DNA of 38,307 nucleotides from a virus. The stretch lies in the IMG/VR virus record IMGVR_UViG_3300031707_000071, positions 1 to 38,307 of that record, one strand, 5' to 3'. This document shows positions 20,559-29,226 of this stretch, one piece after another. The number at the start of each line of letters is the position of its first letter. The first letter of the stretch is position 1. The translations under genes were made by a program, and so were the position numbers. The notes below the pieces were generated by a model. The model made no database searches. It saw nothing but the letters and a program-made list of their open reading frames with translations, and was not told the origin of the DNA.

Positions 20559-20574
20559 GTTTAACGAGGTGAAC

Positions 20575-23037
20575 ATGCCATACATTAAAGTTCCAAAAGA
20601 CGGCAAGATTTGTGTCTATAAAAAAGATGAGGAAGGTCAGGCAGTGGGAGATACACTTGGCTGCCATGACAGCATACGGGAAGCGGATGATCAGATAGCC
20701 GCGTTGTATGCAAGTGAAAATAAAAAATCCATGAGTCTTGATGAACAGACACGATTAATTCGAGATCTGGTCAATGATAAATTGGTTCCTAAAAAACCAA
20801 TGGCGATTGAGTCGGATTTTTGGGTACAAGAAATTTATGTCGATTATGTGATTGTTTGTGAAGAGGGAAGATATTACAAAATTCCTTATTCTATTGTTGA
20901 CGAACAAATTAATTTGGGTGAATGGACAGAGGTTGAAAAGGATTGGAAGCCAAAAACAAAAAGTCTTTGGAAATTAGAGCGCTCGGAATCCATTAAGGCC
21001 GTTGGCGATTGCGAACTTGAAATATTGGGCGTTCCTTATGGCAGTCTAACCAATAAGGATTCAGATGATGAATTTTTTACGTCCAACACGAGGCTATGGC
21101 AGGAGAAATTTCCTACCCCATTAATTGTTTATCAGCACGGATACCAGAAGGATGAAGTAACTGGCAAACCGCAGCCCATCAAAGACCCGCCAGTCGTTGG
21201 CGAAGTTAAAAGTTACAGGACTGATGACAAAGGCGTATGGTGGCGAGTTGTTCTGGATAAGACCAGTGAATATTTTAGTCAGTTATGGGAATCCGCCAAG
21301 TCTGGATTATTAAGAGCATCCAGCCAGGCAATTACTTCACTGGTGCGCACTAAACCGGACGGAGAAATTACTAATTGGCCAGTAGTTGAGATTAGTTTAC
21401 TGGATCGGCTGATGCCCGCGAATAAAGACGCCGTGGCACTACCGGTTATGAAATTGCGTTATGAACAGGCTGGCAAGAAATGGCCTGTTGAAATTGAAAA
21501 TGCGAATGAAGACCCAATAGTTGACGAGGCCGGTGAGGATAAGTCAAAGGGCGGAATAAGCATTACACAAGAAAAGGAAAAAATAAAAATGGAACCAAAA
21601 GAAGTTACTGATATTGTTCAAAGTGCCCTTAAAGCACATGATGAACAGTTGGCTGATGAAGCCAAAAAGAAAGCTGATGCCGAAGCTGCGATTAAAGCTG
21701 CTTCTGATAAGGCTATTGAAGTTGCCAAAGCCGAATGGGAAAAAGAAGCCGCGAAATCTCGCAGGCTGCCAGTCAGTGCGCCGGAAGTTATGAAATTTAA
21801 CAAGATCGGCAAGTACGATCACATCCCGCCCGAAGATTTGGCACTGGGCATTGCGGTCCTGAAATCACAGGGTAAACATGTGGCAAATGAAGCCCTGCAA
21901 TCTTGCGCAGTGCGCTTTACGGATGCCGATAAACCCAAAAATTTTGAAGAAGCCAAAACCATCAATGATATTAAGATGGCGATGGGCGAAGCCGGTATTG
22001 CCATGAAGACTGATGAGATCATGCAGCAAGACCTCGGCTCTTATGGCGATGACTGGGTGGCTGCTGGATACTCTCCCGCGTTATGGGAAAAAATCCGCGC
22101 TGAAACACCGGTACTGAGCATGATCCCGCAGGAAGAAATTCCACGAGGTTATGAGAGCATGAAGTACCTGCTCGAATCAACCGATCCCGTCTTCTATAAA
22201 GTGGCAGAAGTAACCGATGAGGATACAACCTATAAAATCCCCATCCCGACTGTAACAAGCTCGAAAGTTGGCACAACCAGCCAGAGTTTGACACTGGCAA
22301 AAATGGGTGCACGAGTAAGCTATACCGGAGAACTGAATGAGGATTCCCTCATTCCGATTGCCTCGCAAATCCCCGCGCAAATTGTCGCGGCTGGAAAAGA
22401 ATACTTGGAACATGTGATTGTTGACGGTGATACCACAGCCACGCAATATTTGAATATCAATGATCTTGGTGGAACTCCCGCTGGAACTGAAGCCTTCCTA
22501 TTGATTGATGGCTTGCGCCACTTGGCACTATATACCAATACCGCCAACAAACGCGCCGGTGGTGCATTGTCTGATGAAGATTACCTCGAAACAGCCAAAA
22601 TGCTGGGCGTTGCCGGAATCAATGCGGACATTACTAAGTGCGGTTTTATCATTGACAAGAGCGTATATTGGAAGTCTCTTGCATTAGCCACTGTCAAAAC
22701 CAAAGATGTTTGGGAAGGTGCAACCCTTGCTGGTGGGCAATTAACTGGAATGTGGGGATTCCCCTTGATCGTATCAAACCAGATGTGCTTCGTGTCAGCA
22801 GCCAGACTGTCTAACTCGGACGGCTGGGTAAATCAGGATACCACAACCGTTAACCTGTACGGTTCAATTCTGGCTGTGCGTTGGGACCAGTGGAAATTTG
22901 GCTGGAAGCGGCGCATGACATTAGAAACAACCCGTGTCCCACGCGCTGACTATACCGAAATCGTCGCTCTGATGCGCTTTGGTCTGGTCTATCGAGATAC
23001 CGAAGCTGCTGCGCTGTCCTATGGAATCACGGTCTAA
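20575..23037 (+). CDS. Fused prohead protease-scaffold-major capsid protein
   Basis: The ATG at 20575 has a CGAGGTG ribosome site. Residues 1-50 form a small domain (VPKDGKICVYKKDEEG, CHDSIREADDQIAALYASEN) and 80-125 another common before phage proteases. Residues 140-300 fit an S78-type prohead protease: catalytic-type His in VYQHGY (about 188), Ser in LRASSQAI (about 249-250) and VEISLLDRLMPANKDAVALP. Residues 340-395 are a charged coiled coil, the scaffold or delta domain. From about 480 (MQQDLGSYGDDWVAAGYSPA) to 820 lies an HK97-fold capsid domain. The precursor should process itself; the mature shell protein probably begins between 400 and 485. Such fusions are known but not common. Confidence 0.88.
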   Translation: MPYIKVPKDGKICVYKKDEEGQAVGDTLGCHDSIREADDQIAALYASENKKSMSLDEQTRLIRDLVNDKLVPKKPMAIESDFWVQEIYVDYVIVCEEGRYYKIPYSIVDEQINLGEWTEVEKDWKPKTKSLWKLERSESIKAVGDCELEILGVPYGSLTNKDSDDEFFTSNTRLWQEKFPTPLIVYQHGYQKDEVTGKPQPIKDPPVVGEVKSYRTDDKGVWWRVVLDKTSEYFSQLWESAKSGLLRASSQAITSLVRTKPDGEITNWPVVEISLLDRLMPANKDAVALPVMKLRYEQAGKKWPVEIENANEDPIVDEAGEDKSKGGISITQEKEKIKMEPKEVTDIVQSALKAHDEQLADEAKKKADAEAAIKAASDKAIEVAKAEWEKEAAKSRRLPVSAPEVMKFNKIGKYDHIPPEDLALGIAVLKSQGKHVANEALQSCAVRFTDADKPKNFEEAKTINDIKMAMGEAGIAMKTDEIMQQDLGSYGDDWVAAGYSPALWEKIRAETPVLSMIPQEEIPRGYESMKYLLESTDPVFYKVAEVTDEDTTYKIPIPTVTSSKVGTTSQSLTLAKMGARVSYTGELNEDSLIPIASQIPAQIVAAGKEYLEHVIVDGDTTATQYLNINDLGGTPAGTEAFLLIDGLRHLALYTNTANKRAGGALSDEDYLETAKMLGVAGINADITKCGFIIDKSVYWKSLALATVKTKDVWEGATLAGGQLTGMWGFPLIVSNQMCFVSAARLSNSDGWVNQDTTTVNLYGSILAVRWDQWKFGWKRRMTLETTRVPRADYTEIVALMRFGLVYRDTEAAALSYGITV

Positions 23038-23048
23038 GAGGTGATGAT

Positions 23049-23999
23049 ATGTATAACCTTAAAAAAGGCGTGGCAAAGTTGACAGACCTGAGAGATGGTA
23101 TGTCAGCAGTCGGTTTGGGCGTGGGTAATGTTTACTACGTCATCAAAACAACGGAAGCGTTTTATCCAACATTCGTTGAAGACCACGAAGTGCAATATCG
23201 GGATGGGAGTTCATCCATCCACAATACGATACAGTCGGGATTGGATGCCTGTGTGGCAAACAGAAATGATTATGTGATAATCAATCCAAGTCAGACGGAT
23301 TATGATATTACGGCCGCTCTTACCTTGTCTAAAAAGGCAGTTCATTTGATTTGCCCTGCTGGATTAGGTAATAGAGTTGGCTCAACCGCTGCTTGCCGAA
23401 TCCACTGCCATTCATTCGATGGGGCTGTTTTAGAAATAAGCGATTCGAGCATTGAGGTTGCAGGTCTATATTTAAAAAGTTATGCAAAACAAACAATCCT
23501 GAAACTAAAAACCAATGCGTATGCCCCGAACATTCACAACAACAACTTTATATTTGCCCCTGCAAGCACAGACTCACTACCTGTTATTACTAATGTTTGT
23601 GCTGGCGACACACTGTATGATGGGGGTTCATGGGGTTCAATAGAAAGCAACTGGTTCGTTAATAGTGCAGGTGCCGCCACTATCCCCATTCTGATTAATA
23701 TTCATGGGAATGCAAAAGACTGCCGATTTAAATACAATGAATTCACTATTAGTGATACCACCACTGTAACCGTCGGTATTTACAATAACGGTATTGCAGG
23801 TACGGCAGATTTCAATACATTCCGCTCTGGAGTGGGGTGTGATTGGACTCACTGTATTTCCCTTCATGCTTCAGGTTCAGCTATTGGCAATAGGGCAACC
23901 TGTGCCGATAGTCAAATTGTTACTGGAGGAACTGCAACTCTTAGTTTCTCAGATAATATGAATGGAGCAAGCGGGGGAGCAGTTGATGACGAGACTTAA
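23049..23999 (+). CDS. Beta-helix structural protein, possible head decoration
   Basis: Three hundred and sixteen residues with the rhythm of a right-handed beta helix. IHNTIQSGLDACVANRNDYV at about 57-76 is the usual entry, with repeated short strands and Asn ladders (KTNAYAPNIHNNNFIFAPA; FKYNEFTISD; DFNTFRSGVGC) after it. Pectate-lyase-like helices in phages act as tail spikes, fibres or capsid decorations. Being directly after the capsid gene, with a GAGGTGATG site, a head fibre or decoration is more likely here than a tail spike. No catalytic residues identified. Confidence 0.65.
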   Translation: MYNLKKGVAKLTDLRDGMSAVGLGVGNVYYVIKTTEAFYPTFVEDHEVQYRDGSSSIHNTIQSGLDACVANRNDYVIINPSQTDYDITAALTLSKKAVHLICPAGLGNRVGSTAACRIHCHSFDGAVLEISDSSIEVAGLYLKSYAKQTILKLKTNAYAPNIHNNNFIFAPASTDSLPVITNVCAGDTLYDGGSWGSIESNWFVNSAGAATIPILINIHGNAKDCRFKYNEFTISDTTTVTVGIYNNGIAGTADFNTFRSGVGCDWTHCISLHASGSAIGNRATCADSQIVTGGTATLSFSDNMNGASGGAVDDET

Positions 24000-24015
24000 A
24001 TAAATTTAGACTTAT

Positions 24016-24041
24016 GAGAGCGGGTAATTCAACCCGCTCTC
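24016..24041 (+). other. Perfect 10-bp hairpin between head genes
   Basis: GAGAGCGGGT (24016-24025) pairs without mismatch with ACCCGCTCTC (24032-24041) around AATTCA, 16 bp after the beta-helix stop. It is followed by AAAAGG, the ribosome site of the next gene, not by T. An mRNA stabiliser or processing site between abundant structural products is likely. Confidence 0.55.
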
Positions 24042-24052
24042 AAAAGGTATCT

Positions 24053-24430
24053 ATGAAAATAAAAGAATACCGTTTATATGGCGCTGTAAATGCTTCGGGG
24101 GATGGAACTTTCAAAAGTGAAACGTCGGTCTTTGGATTGCTCTATGCCGTCCAGTGGATTGACGGGACTTTAGCGGATAACAATACCGCTGTACTATCAA
24201 GCATTAACTCTGAAGGCGCTGAAACCCTGTTGACTTTGGGCGCGGGTGAAGGGGATGCGGACGTTAAATATTATCCACGCGCTTTGGCTTGTGATAATGC
24301 CGCGACCGCCTTAACTGGCTTAGCTGGCGGAGATCGTGTTTGCCCTGTTGTGTTTGGGAAACTACAACTGGTAATAGCAGCGGGCGGAGTATCAACATCC
24401 GGCGGATGTATCTGCTACGTTTTGGAGTAA
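24053..24430 (+). CDS. Small structural protein, probably head-associated
   Basis: I choose ATG 24053 since an earlier in-frame ATG at 24014 lies in the hairpin. The 125 residues (KEYRLYGAVNASGDGTFKSE, then VFGLLYAVQWIDGTL, PVVFGKLQLVIAAGG, ending SGGCICYVLE) are almost wholly beta. Similar short beta proteins occur behind capsid genes in other phages, from memory; a decoration or joining function is inferred from context. Confidence 0.6.
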   Translation: MKIKEYRLYGAVNASGDGTFKSETSVFGLLYAVQWIDGTLADNNTAVLSSINSEGAETLLTLGAGEGDADVKYYPRALACDNAATALTGLAGGDRVCPVVFGKLQLVIAAGGVSTSGGCICYVLE

Positions 24431-24441
24431 AGGAGTAATAC

Positions 24442-24810
24442 ATGGCTAAATTTTTAAGTGATGCGGCAATTGACGGTGGCTTGAACTATCTTGCCACTGC
24501 TACGGAAATAACGATATGTAACGCAGAACCAACCGACTATACCAAAGCTCACACAACCTATATGCTGGTTGCTCACGTTGTGGCTGGTGGCGACTTTGCG
24601 ATTGCGAACGATTCGAATGGCAGGAAGGTAACTTCGGCTGAACATTTGGCAGTTGCAGTGACTAACCCGGGTACGGCTATATATGTAGCCCTGACCATTA
24701 CCGGTACAACTACGTTGGTTGGTTACACAACCTGCACTTCCAAAATTTTAGGCGCTGGCGATTCGGTCAATATTCCCGCTTTCAAATTAAATGTTCAAGA
24801 CCCAACCTAA
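24442..24810 (+). CDS. Hypothetical structural protein
   Basis: The 122-residue protein starts MAKFLSDAAIDGGLNYLATA and continues with beta strands rich in Thr and Ala (TYMLVAHVVAGGDFAIAN; YVALTITGTTTLVGY). It has a good ribosome site (AAAGGAG) and ends directly at the next ATG. The style is that of a virion protein. Specific role unknown. Confidence 0.6.
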   Translation: MAKFLSDAAIDGGLNYLATATEITICNAEPTDYTKAHTTYMLVAHVVAGGDFAIANDSNGRKVTSAEHLAVAVTNPGTAIYVALTITGTTTLVGYTTCTSKILGAGDSVNIPAFKLNVQDPT

Positions 24811-26058
24811 ATGACCCAATACGGCGTGCCTTCGGCTGATGCCTCTAATACAGGCTGGACTACTGCTGATTTATTCAGCAAGGTTGATGATATTCCGGTA
24901 GTTGATACGGATTATATTATCTCGACTGGCTCTGGTTCATCCTGTAAATTAGGGACGCTAAAAACAACTGCTGGTGGCGCTTTAGTAGACCCCGTGGCAA
25001 GCGGCAACCATGTTATTCATGTCAGGGCAAAACGGGTCAGCACTGCTGGAACATTAGTGGTAGCCCTTCTTGAAGGTGCAACGCAAAGATGCACCACTAC
25101 TTTAACTCTAACGACAAGTCTTGCAAATTATACCTATACCTTGTCAGCTGAAGAGGCAAACGCCATTACTGATTACACCAATCTTTATATAACCCTGACG
25201 GGCGGTGTCAGTGGCACGAAATATGAGTATGTAACCGACATCTCGCTTTATATCCCTGAAACTGCTACTCTGGTTATTGCCGATTTGGCGCAAGCACAAC
25301 CACTGGACGCGATAAGTACCATGACCCAAATTCATGCGTTGGCAGTAGCGGACATGGCACAAATAAGTCCACTGGATGAAATTACAACCATGACCCAGCT
25401 TCACGCGCTCGCGGTAGCAGACTTTGCACAAGCGCAAGTTTTGGATGAACCAGTATTGACTTATCTTGCGCTATTGGAAATACAAGACATAACTCAGGCT
25501 CAAGTTTTGGATGAACCCATATTGACCTATCTGACCAATCTTGAGGTGCAGGATTTAGAACAGGCACAAACTCTTGATGAACTGATAATAGCGATCAGCA
25601 TTACTTTGGTAATTGATGATTTGACACAGTTGCAGGCATTAGATGATGTGGGGATAACACAGATTCATGCTCTGTCAGTTCAGGATATAGCGCAAATTCA
25701 AGCGCTTGATGCACCTTCGCTCACGGGCATTATGGCGCTTGCCATAGATGATTTAACTCAGATTCAAACTATGGATGATGTGGCAATCACCAGACTTTTA
25801 ACACTGGTCATTGAAGATTTACAGCAATCTCAGACGTTGGACGATATGTCGCTGACAGGTATTTTGGCTTTGACGATTGAGGACTTAGTACAGTCGCAAG
25901 CGTTAGACCATATTGTTTGGATAACGCCCTTAGACCTTATGGTACAGGATTTGACACAAGCCTCATTTATTGAGAATTTGACAATCACAACCGTTGAGGG
26001 AAATCTCTTTGATTTGGTTTTTGATGGAATAAATAACGGAATAAACGAATTGGGCTAA
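24811..26058 (+). CDS. Virion protein with eleven 22-residue repeats
   Basis: Residues 1-150 form a beta-sandwich-like domain (GWTTADLFSKVDD, then HVIHVRAKRVSTAGTLVVAL). From about 154 to 394 the sequence repeats every 22 residues (23 in the first two): the unit is L-x-V-x-D-L-x-Q-x-Q-x-L-D-D-x-x-I-T, and the D-[LIMF]-x-Q cores lie at 158, 181, 204, 226, 248, 270, 292, 314, 336, 358 and 380. Regular hydrophobic spacing suggests a beta-solenoid or fibre. Related 22- to 23-residue repeats are found in phage structural proteins. It starts right after the previous stop. A head fibre or whisker is the most likely role. Repeat number may vary between strains. Confidence 0.7.
   Translation: MTQYGVPSADASNTGWTTADLFSKVDDIPVVDTDYIISTGSGSSCKLGTLKTTAGGALVDPVASGNHVIHVRAKRVSTAGTLVVALLEGATQRCTTTLTLTTSLANYTYTLSAEEANAITDYTNLYITLTGGVSGTKYEYVTDISLYIPETATLVIADLAQAQPLDAISTMTQIHALAVADMAQISPLDEITTMTQLHALAVADFAQAQVLDEPVLTYLALLEIQDITQAQVLDEPILTYLTNLEVQDLEQAQTLDELIIAISITLVIDDLTQLQALDDVGITQIHALSVQDIAQIQALDAPSLTGIMALAIDDLTQIQTMDDVAITRLLTLVIEDLQQSQTLDDMSLTGILALTIEDLVQSQALDHIVWITPLDLMVQDLTQASFIENLTITTVEGNLFDLVFDGINNGINELG
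25270..25992 (+). repeat. Eleven-unit 66-bp coding repeat
   Basis: The DNA coding for the repeated part of the virion protein has a 66-bp period. Codons differ between units, so the repeat is old rather than a recent expansion; a few pairs, for example around 25430-25530 (GTTTTGGATGAACC twice), are almost identical and could allow slippage. Confidence 0.7.
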
Positions 26059-26063
26059 TTAAG

Positions 26064-26594
26064 ATGATATATAAATTCAAAGTGGTATATAAGAAACTTG
26101 GGATTGGCACTGCACCTTCATCCGCGCCGGTTTGTACGGTAGTGGATTCATCTGATAATGTGCTGATAAACGCACAAGCCGCAATTGCCTTAACAAATTT
26201 GACGGGGGTTTACCTTTATTCCTATACGGGCGCGGCGGGGCTTGACCTTGTGGGTTTATTTCACACCACGGATGCCACAATGGACTACCAGGATTTATAT
26301 TCTTATACCTCTGATTTGATCACCACAAATGTCGATGCAAAAATATCTACCCGAGCAACTCTTGGGGTGGGTGCGGTTGAATGGATTTATAACGTAAAAA
26401 ATAATTTGGGTGCAAATTTAGCCGATGTAACGGTTTGGGTATCAGATGGGATTGGCGGAACGAATATTCTTGCCAGCGGCCTCACCGATGCTTATGGCAA
26501 TATAACATTTTATTTGGATGCGGGTACGGTTTACGTCTGGTGTCATAAATCAGGTATTAATTTCTCCAATCCTGACACGGAGGTGGTGGCATGA
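26064..26594 (+). CDS. Ig-like/carboxypeptidase-regulatory-like structural protein
   Basis: The 176-residue product has an N-terminal beta part (FKVVYKKLGIGTAPSSAPV, GVYLYSYTG) and a C-terminal beta-sandwich (VEWIYNVKNNLGANLADVTV, LTDAYGNITFYLDAGTVYVW), the typical fold of carboxypeptidase regulatory-like domains. These often decorate phage capsids or tails. It overlaps the next gene by 4 bp. Confidence 0.6.
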   Translation: MIYKFKVVYKKLGIGTAPSSAPVCTVVDSSDNVLINAQAAIALTNLTGVYLYSYTGAAGLDLVGLFHTTDATMDYQDLYSYTSDLITTNVDAKISTRATLGVGAVEWIYNVKNNLGANLADVTVWVSDGIGGTNILASGLTDAYGNITFYLDAGTVYVWCHKSGINFSNPDTEVVA

Positions 26595-27217
26595 CGAGCG
26601 GATCGGGAATCGGAACAATAGCAAGTGGCATCACAAACGGATATGCAACACTGGCGGAAGTAAAGGCCTATGTCAATACGGATGCAATTGATGCGGGTGA
26701 TGATGCCGTAATTGAGGACATGATCGAAATGGCCAGTCGATTAATTGACGCTGAAACCCACCGCACATTCTACGCGCGCACGGAGACCCGCTATTTTGAT
26801 TACACCTCCGAGCGCGGCTTGATGCTGGATGACGACCTGCTGACTATTTCAACGTCTGGATTAAAGAACGGAGACAGTACAGTTATCACAACTGCTGACT
26901 ATAAACTTTTTCCACTCAATTTAAATCAGAAAAGCGAAATCAGACTTTTACAATCATCCTCAATTTATTGGGACACGGACGGCTACAGTAATACTGAAGG
27001 TGTTATATCCGTGGCTGGCACGTGGGGCTATTCAGCAACCGCGCCGGATAACATCAAACACGCCTGTATCTCGATTGTCATTTCTGCCTATCACCGGCGC
27101 TATGGCGAAGGCGTGGAAGGTGTTGCTACTATAACCGCTGCCGGGGTTGTCGTTACACCTAAGGATATTCCTGCCGATGCCTGGGGAATTATCAAGAGTT
27201 ACAGGAAACGATTATGA
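26591..27217 (+). CDS. Head-tail connector protein (gp6-like)
   Basis: Residues 18-60 read YATLAEVKAYVNTDAIDAGD, then DAVIEDMIEMASRLIDAETH, the helical core of gp6-type (head-tail connector) proteins, which bind beneath the portal. The strand-rich middle and C-terminal helix (ISIVISAYHRRYG) agree with the family. Length 208 residues is usual. It lies directly before the tail-completion candidate. Confidence 0.75.
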   Translation: MTSGSGIGTIASGITNGYATLAEVKAYVNTDAIDAGDDAVIEDMIEMASRLIDAETHRTFYARTETRYFDYTSERGLMLDDDLLTISTSGLKNGDSTVITTADYKLFPLNLNQKSEIRLLQSSSIYWDTDGYSNTEGVISVAGTWGYSATAPDNIKHACISIVISAYHRRYGEGVEGVATITAAGVVVTPKDIPADAWGIIKSYRKRL

Positions 27218-27657
27218 CTCTCGCGATCACAACGATAACCAATTCAATAGCGGCATTATCTGTATCTGGCTTGACCATCAAAGACATTGACGAAATCCCG
27301 CAGGGATTATCAGACCGAGATTGTCCGATATTAACACCCGATCCGGATAATTTCATCACTGGATTTAAAGCAAAAGCGGATAGTTTAGATAAGACCAGAT
27401 GGACTGTAACTTACACGCTGAATTACATCTTGTTATATGCGGCAGTTGGCAGTGGACGCACAACGGTGATGGAAAAGTTTAGCGGCATGGTTAGCAAGGC
27501 ATTTGCGTTTATTGATGCGGTGGCGGCGGCCTTGACTTTAACCGGATCGGTGGATTGGGAGCCTGGCGTTGTGGATAAGTTCGACATTGTAACCATCGGA
27601 GAGAATAGCTTTCATTCCTGCCATGTTTCTATTGAGATAACGGAGTTTATTAATTGA
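27214..27657 (+). CDS. Tail completion / minor tail protein
   Basis: The 147-residue protein (MTLAITTITNSIAALSVSGL, then IDEIPQGLSDRDCPILTP and WTVTYTLNYILLYAAVGSGR) has the size and alpha/beta pattern of the tail terminator proteins found before tail-tube genes. It overlaps the connector by 4 bp. Function assigned mainly from gene order. Confidence 0.6.
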   Translation: MTLAITTITNSIAALSVSGLTIKDIDEIPQGLSDRDCPILTPDPDNFITGFKAKADSLDKTRWTVTYTLNYILLYAAVGSGRTTVMEKFSGMVSKAFAFIDAVAAALTLTGSVDWEPGVVDKFDIVTIGENSFHSCHVSIEITEFIN

Positions 27658-27666
27658 GGTGATTTT

Positions 27667-28446
27667 ATGAGCACTGGACGCACATTAAAAAGATTTTCTC
27701 GTGTCTATATTAATGGATATGACCTGAGCGGATATACCCGCGAGATTGGACCGCTGGGCTGGACCTATCCAGAAGTAGAACAAGTGGCATTGATGGATAG
27801 TGTAAAGGGTGCATTAACTGATACGCCTGAAATATCCATCGGAACACTTAATGGACTATTTGATAACACAGCCACAAGTGGTATTCATGCGGTGCTGAGT
27901 GGCGCGGATGCTTCGAGGGACGTACTTATCGCGCTTGGAATTCGAGCCGCACCCGCTCAAGGCGATCCGGCTTTTATGGGTATGTTTAATCAGGCTGGCT
28001 ATGGCATCGCGCCTTCGGGTGGCGATATTGCACTAACTATCCCATTTGGGAAAATCAGTCCAGCCGAGGGATTGCTATATGAGAAACCCTGGGGCGTGTT
28101 ATTGCATGAGAACACGGAAGAAGATGATGCGAATTCAGCCGCTGGACTTGATGATGACAGGCGGGCGGCAGAGACTTCATTGGGCGGATTCTTGATGTAT
28201 CACATCCTGGCAGTTACAGGTACAGGAACGGTAACCATTTCGATTGATGATGCCTCAACCAATAGCGGCGGTTCATTCGGTGCATTATCCGGTGCAACAA
28301 CCGCAGCGATAGCGCATACTGCCGTGCCATGTGCTGGCATTATCCAACTTGGGGTAACCGCTACGGTAAAACGTTATCTGCGTTGGCAAATGGCACTGTC
28401 AACTATAACCGCGTGTACTTTTGTACTCGGATTTGTTAGGGCATAA
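27667..28446 (+). CDS. Tail tube protein candidate 1
   Basis: The 259-residue product begins GRTLKRFSRVYINGYDLSG and contains GLFDNTATSGIHAVLSGADA, typical of major tail tube proteins that stack as hexamers. The C-terminal half (DDRRAAETSLGGFLMYHILA) fits the same fold. A ribosome site GAGGTG precedes it. The neighbour at 28463 is a clear paralogue, sharing TY-EVE---MD--KGAL--TP. Which of them is the main tube subunit is uncertain. Confidence 0.7.
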   Translation: MSTGRTLKRFSRVYINGYDLSGYTREIGPLGWTYPEVEQVALMDSVKGALTDTPEISIGTLNGLFDNTATSGIHAVLSGADASRDVLIALGIRAAPAQGDPAFMGMFNQAGYGIAPSGGDIALTIPFGKISPAEGLLYEKPWGVLLHENTEEDDANSAAGLDDDRRAAETSLGGFLMYHILAVTGTGTVTISIDDASTNSGGSFGALSGATTAAIAHTAVPCAGIIQLGVTATVKRYLRWQMALSTITACTFVLGFVRA

Positions 28447-28462
28447 ACGAAAGGAATAAAAA

Positions 28463-28927
28463 ATGGGTGTTCAAACTGGTCGAACTGTAAGTAGATTTAC
28501 AGAATTTTGGTTTTCAGACGGGACAATGCGCGAATTGCCCGTTGATAGCATCAATGGCGTGGGTTTGACTTACGCGGAAGTCGAATTGACCGCTTTTATG
28601 GATGCGATTAAAGGCGCATTACTTGAAACGCCGGATTGTCAGATTGATATAACAGGTCCCTTTGATTCAACCGCAAATAGTGCACATGCCGTATTAAGTG
28701 CGGCATGCGGAGTAATGACCCCGCGCTCGCTGGATGTAAAAGTGGGCATTCGACAATCGTACTACGAGGGTGAACCACAATTTGGTATCACTGCATCGTC
28801 TACCAGCGGTTTTATTTGTTCGTCTTATATTGCGGATGTGGCTGCCGGTAAATACAGCGCGAAATTCCGCATGTATCCAGGTTCGTCTGCTCCCGCATGG
28901 GGAACAGGCAGTGAGGCCGCCTCGTGA
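28463..28927 (+). CDS. Tail tube protein candidate 2 (paralogue)
   Basis: The 154-residue protein starts MGVQTGRTVSRFTEFWFSDG, and residues 30-75 (VGLTYAEVELTAFMDAIKGA, then ITGPFDSTANSAHAVLSAAC) line up with the same part of the preceding gene. It is over 100 residues shorter, lacking the C-terminal half. A tandem duplication followed by divergence explains it; perhaps one forms the tube and the other a tail-end cap. Ribosome site CGAAAGGAAT. Confidence 0.65.
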   Translation: MGVQTGRTVSRFTEFWFSDGTMRELPVDSINGVGLTYAEVELTAFMDAIKGALLETPDCQIDITGPFDSTANSAHAVLSAACGVMTPRSLDVKVGIRQSYYEGEPQFGITASSTSGFICSSYIADVAAGKYSAKFRMYPGSSAPAWGTGSEAAS

Positions 28928-29226
28928 GTAAATTAATTCATTCGCCAGTTGAGAAATTTCCGGGTGATGTAACCCTGTTTGATCCTGTACCTTATCCGAC
29001 ATTAATTGCATGGGAGAAGGCTATTGAGATTGAAGGCAGTGTTGAAGATTTAGAGAAACAACTGGCAATGTTCGGCGGTGTAAGAGCAATGGTTGAAAAA
29101 TGGGATATTCCCGACTTTGATATTGACAATCCAGTCTCTACCCCTCGAACATCCGTACTGAATTTATTAGCATGGCTTGTCACCGAAATTGGCAAAGTAA
29201 TTAATGGAGAACCTGACCCAAACTGA
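28924..29226 (+). CDS. Tail assembly chaperone G-like, frameshift donor
   Basis: Start GTG at 28924, overlapping the previous stop (GTGA). The 100-residue product (MSKLIHSPVEKFPGDVTLFD, PTLIAWEKAIEIEG, then a helix ending NLLAWLVTEIGKVINGEPDPN) has the size and position of gpG-type chaperones, which coat the tape measure before tail assembly. The last codons CCA AAC precede TGA and form the slippery site C-CCA-AAC, so part of the ribosomes should shift and continue into the frame of 29223-29483. Confidence 0.75.
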   Translation: MSKLIHSPVEKFPGDVTLFDPVPYPTLIAWEKAIEIEGSVEDLEKQLAMFGGVRAMVEKWDIPDFDIDNPVSTPRTSVLNLLAWLVTEIGKVINGEPDPN

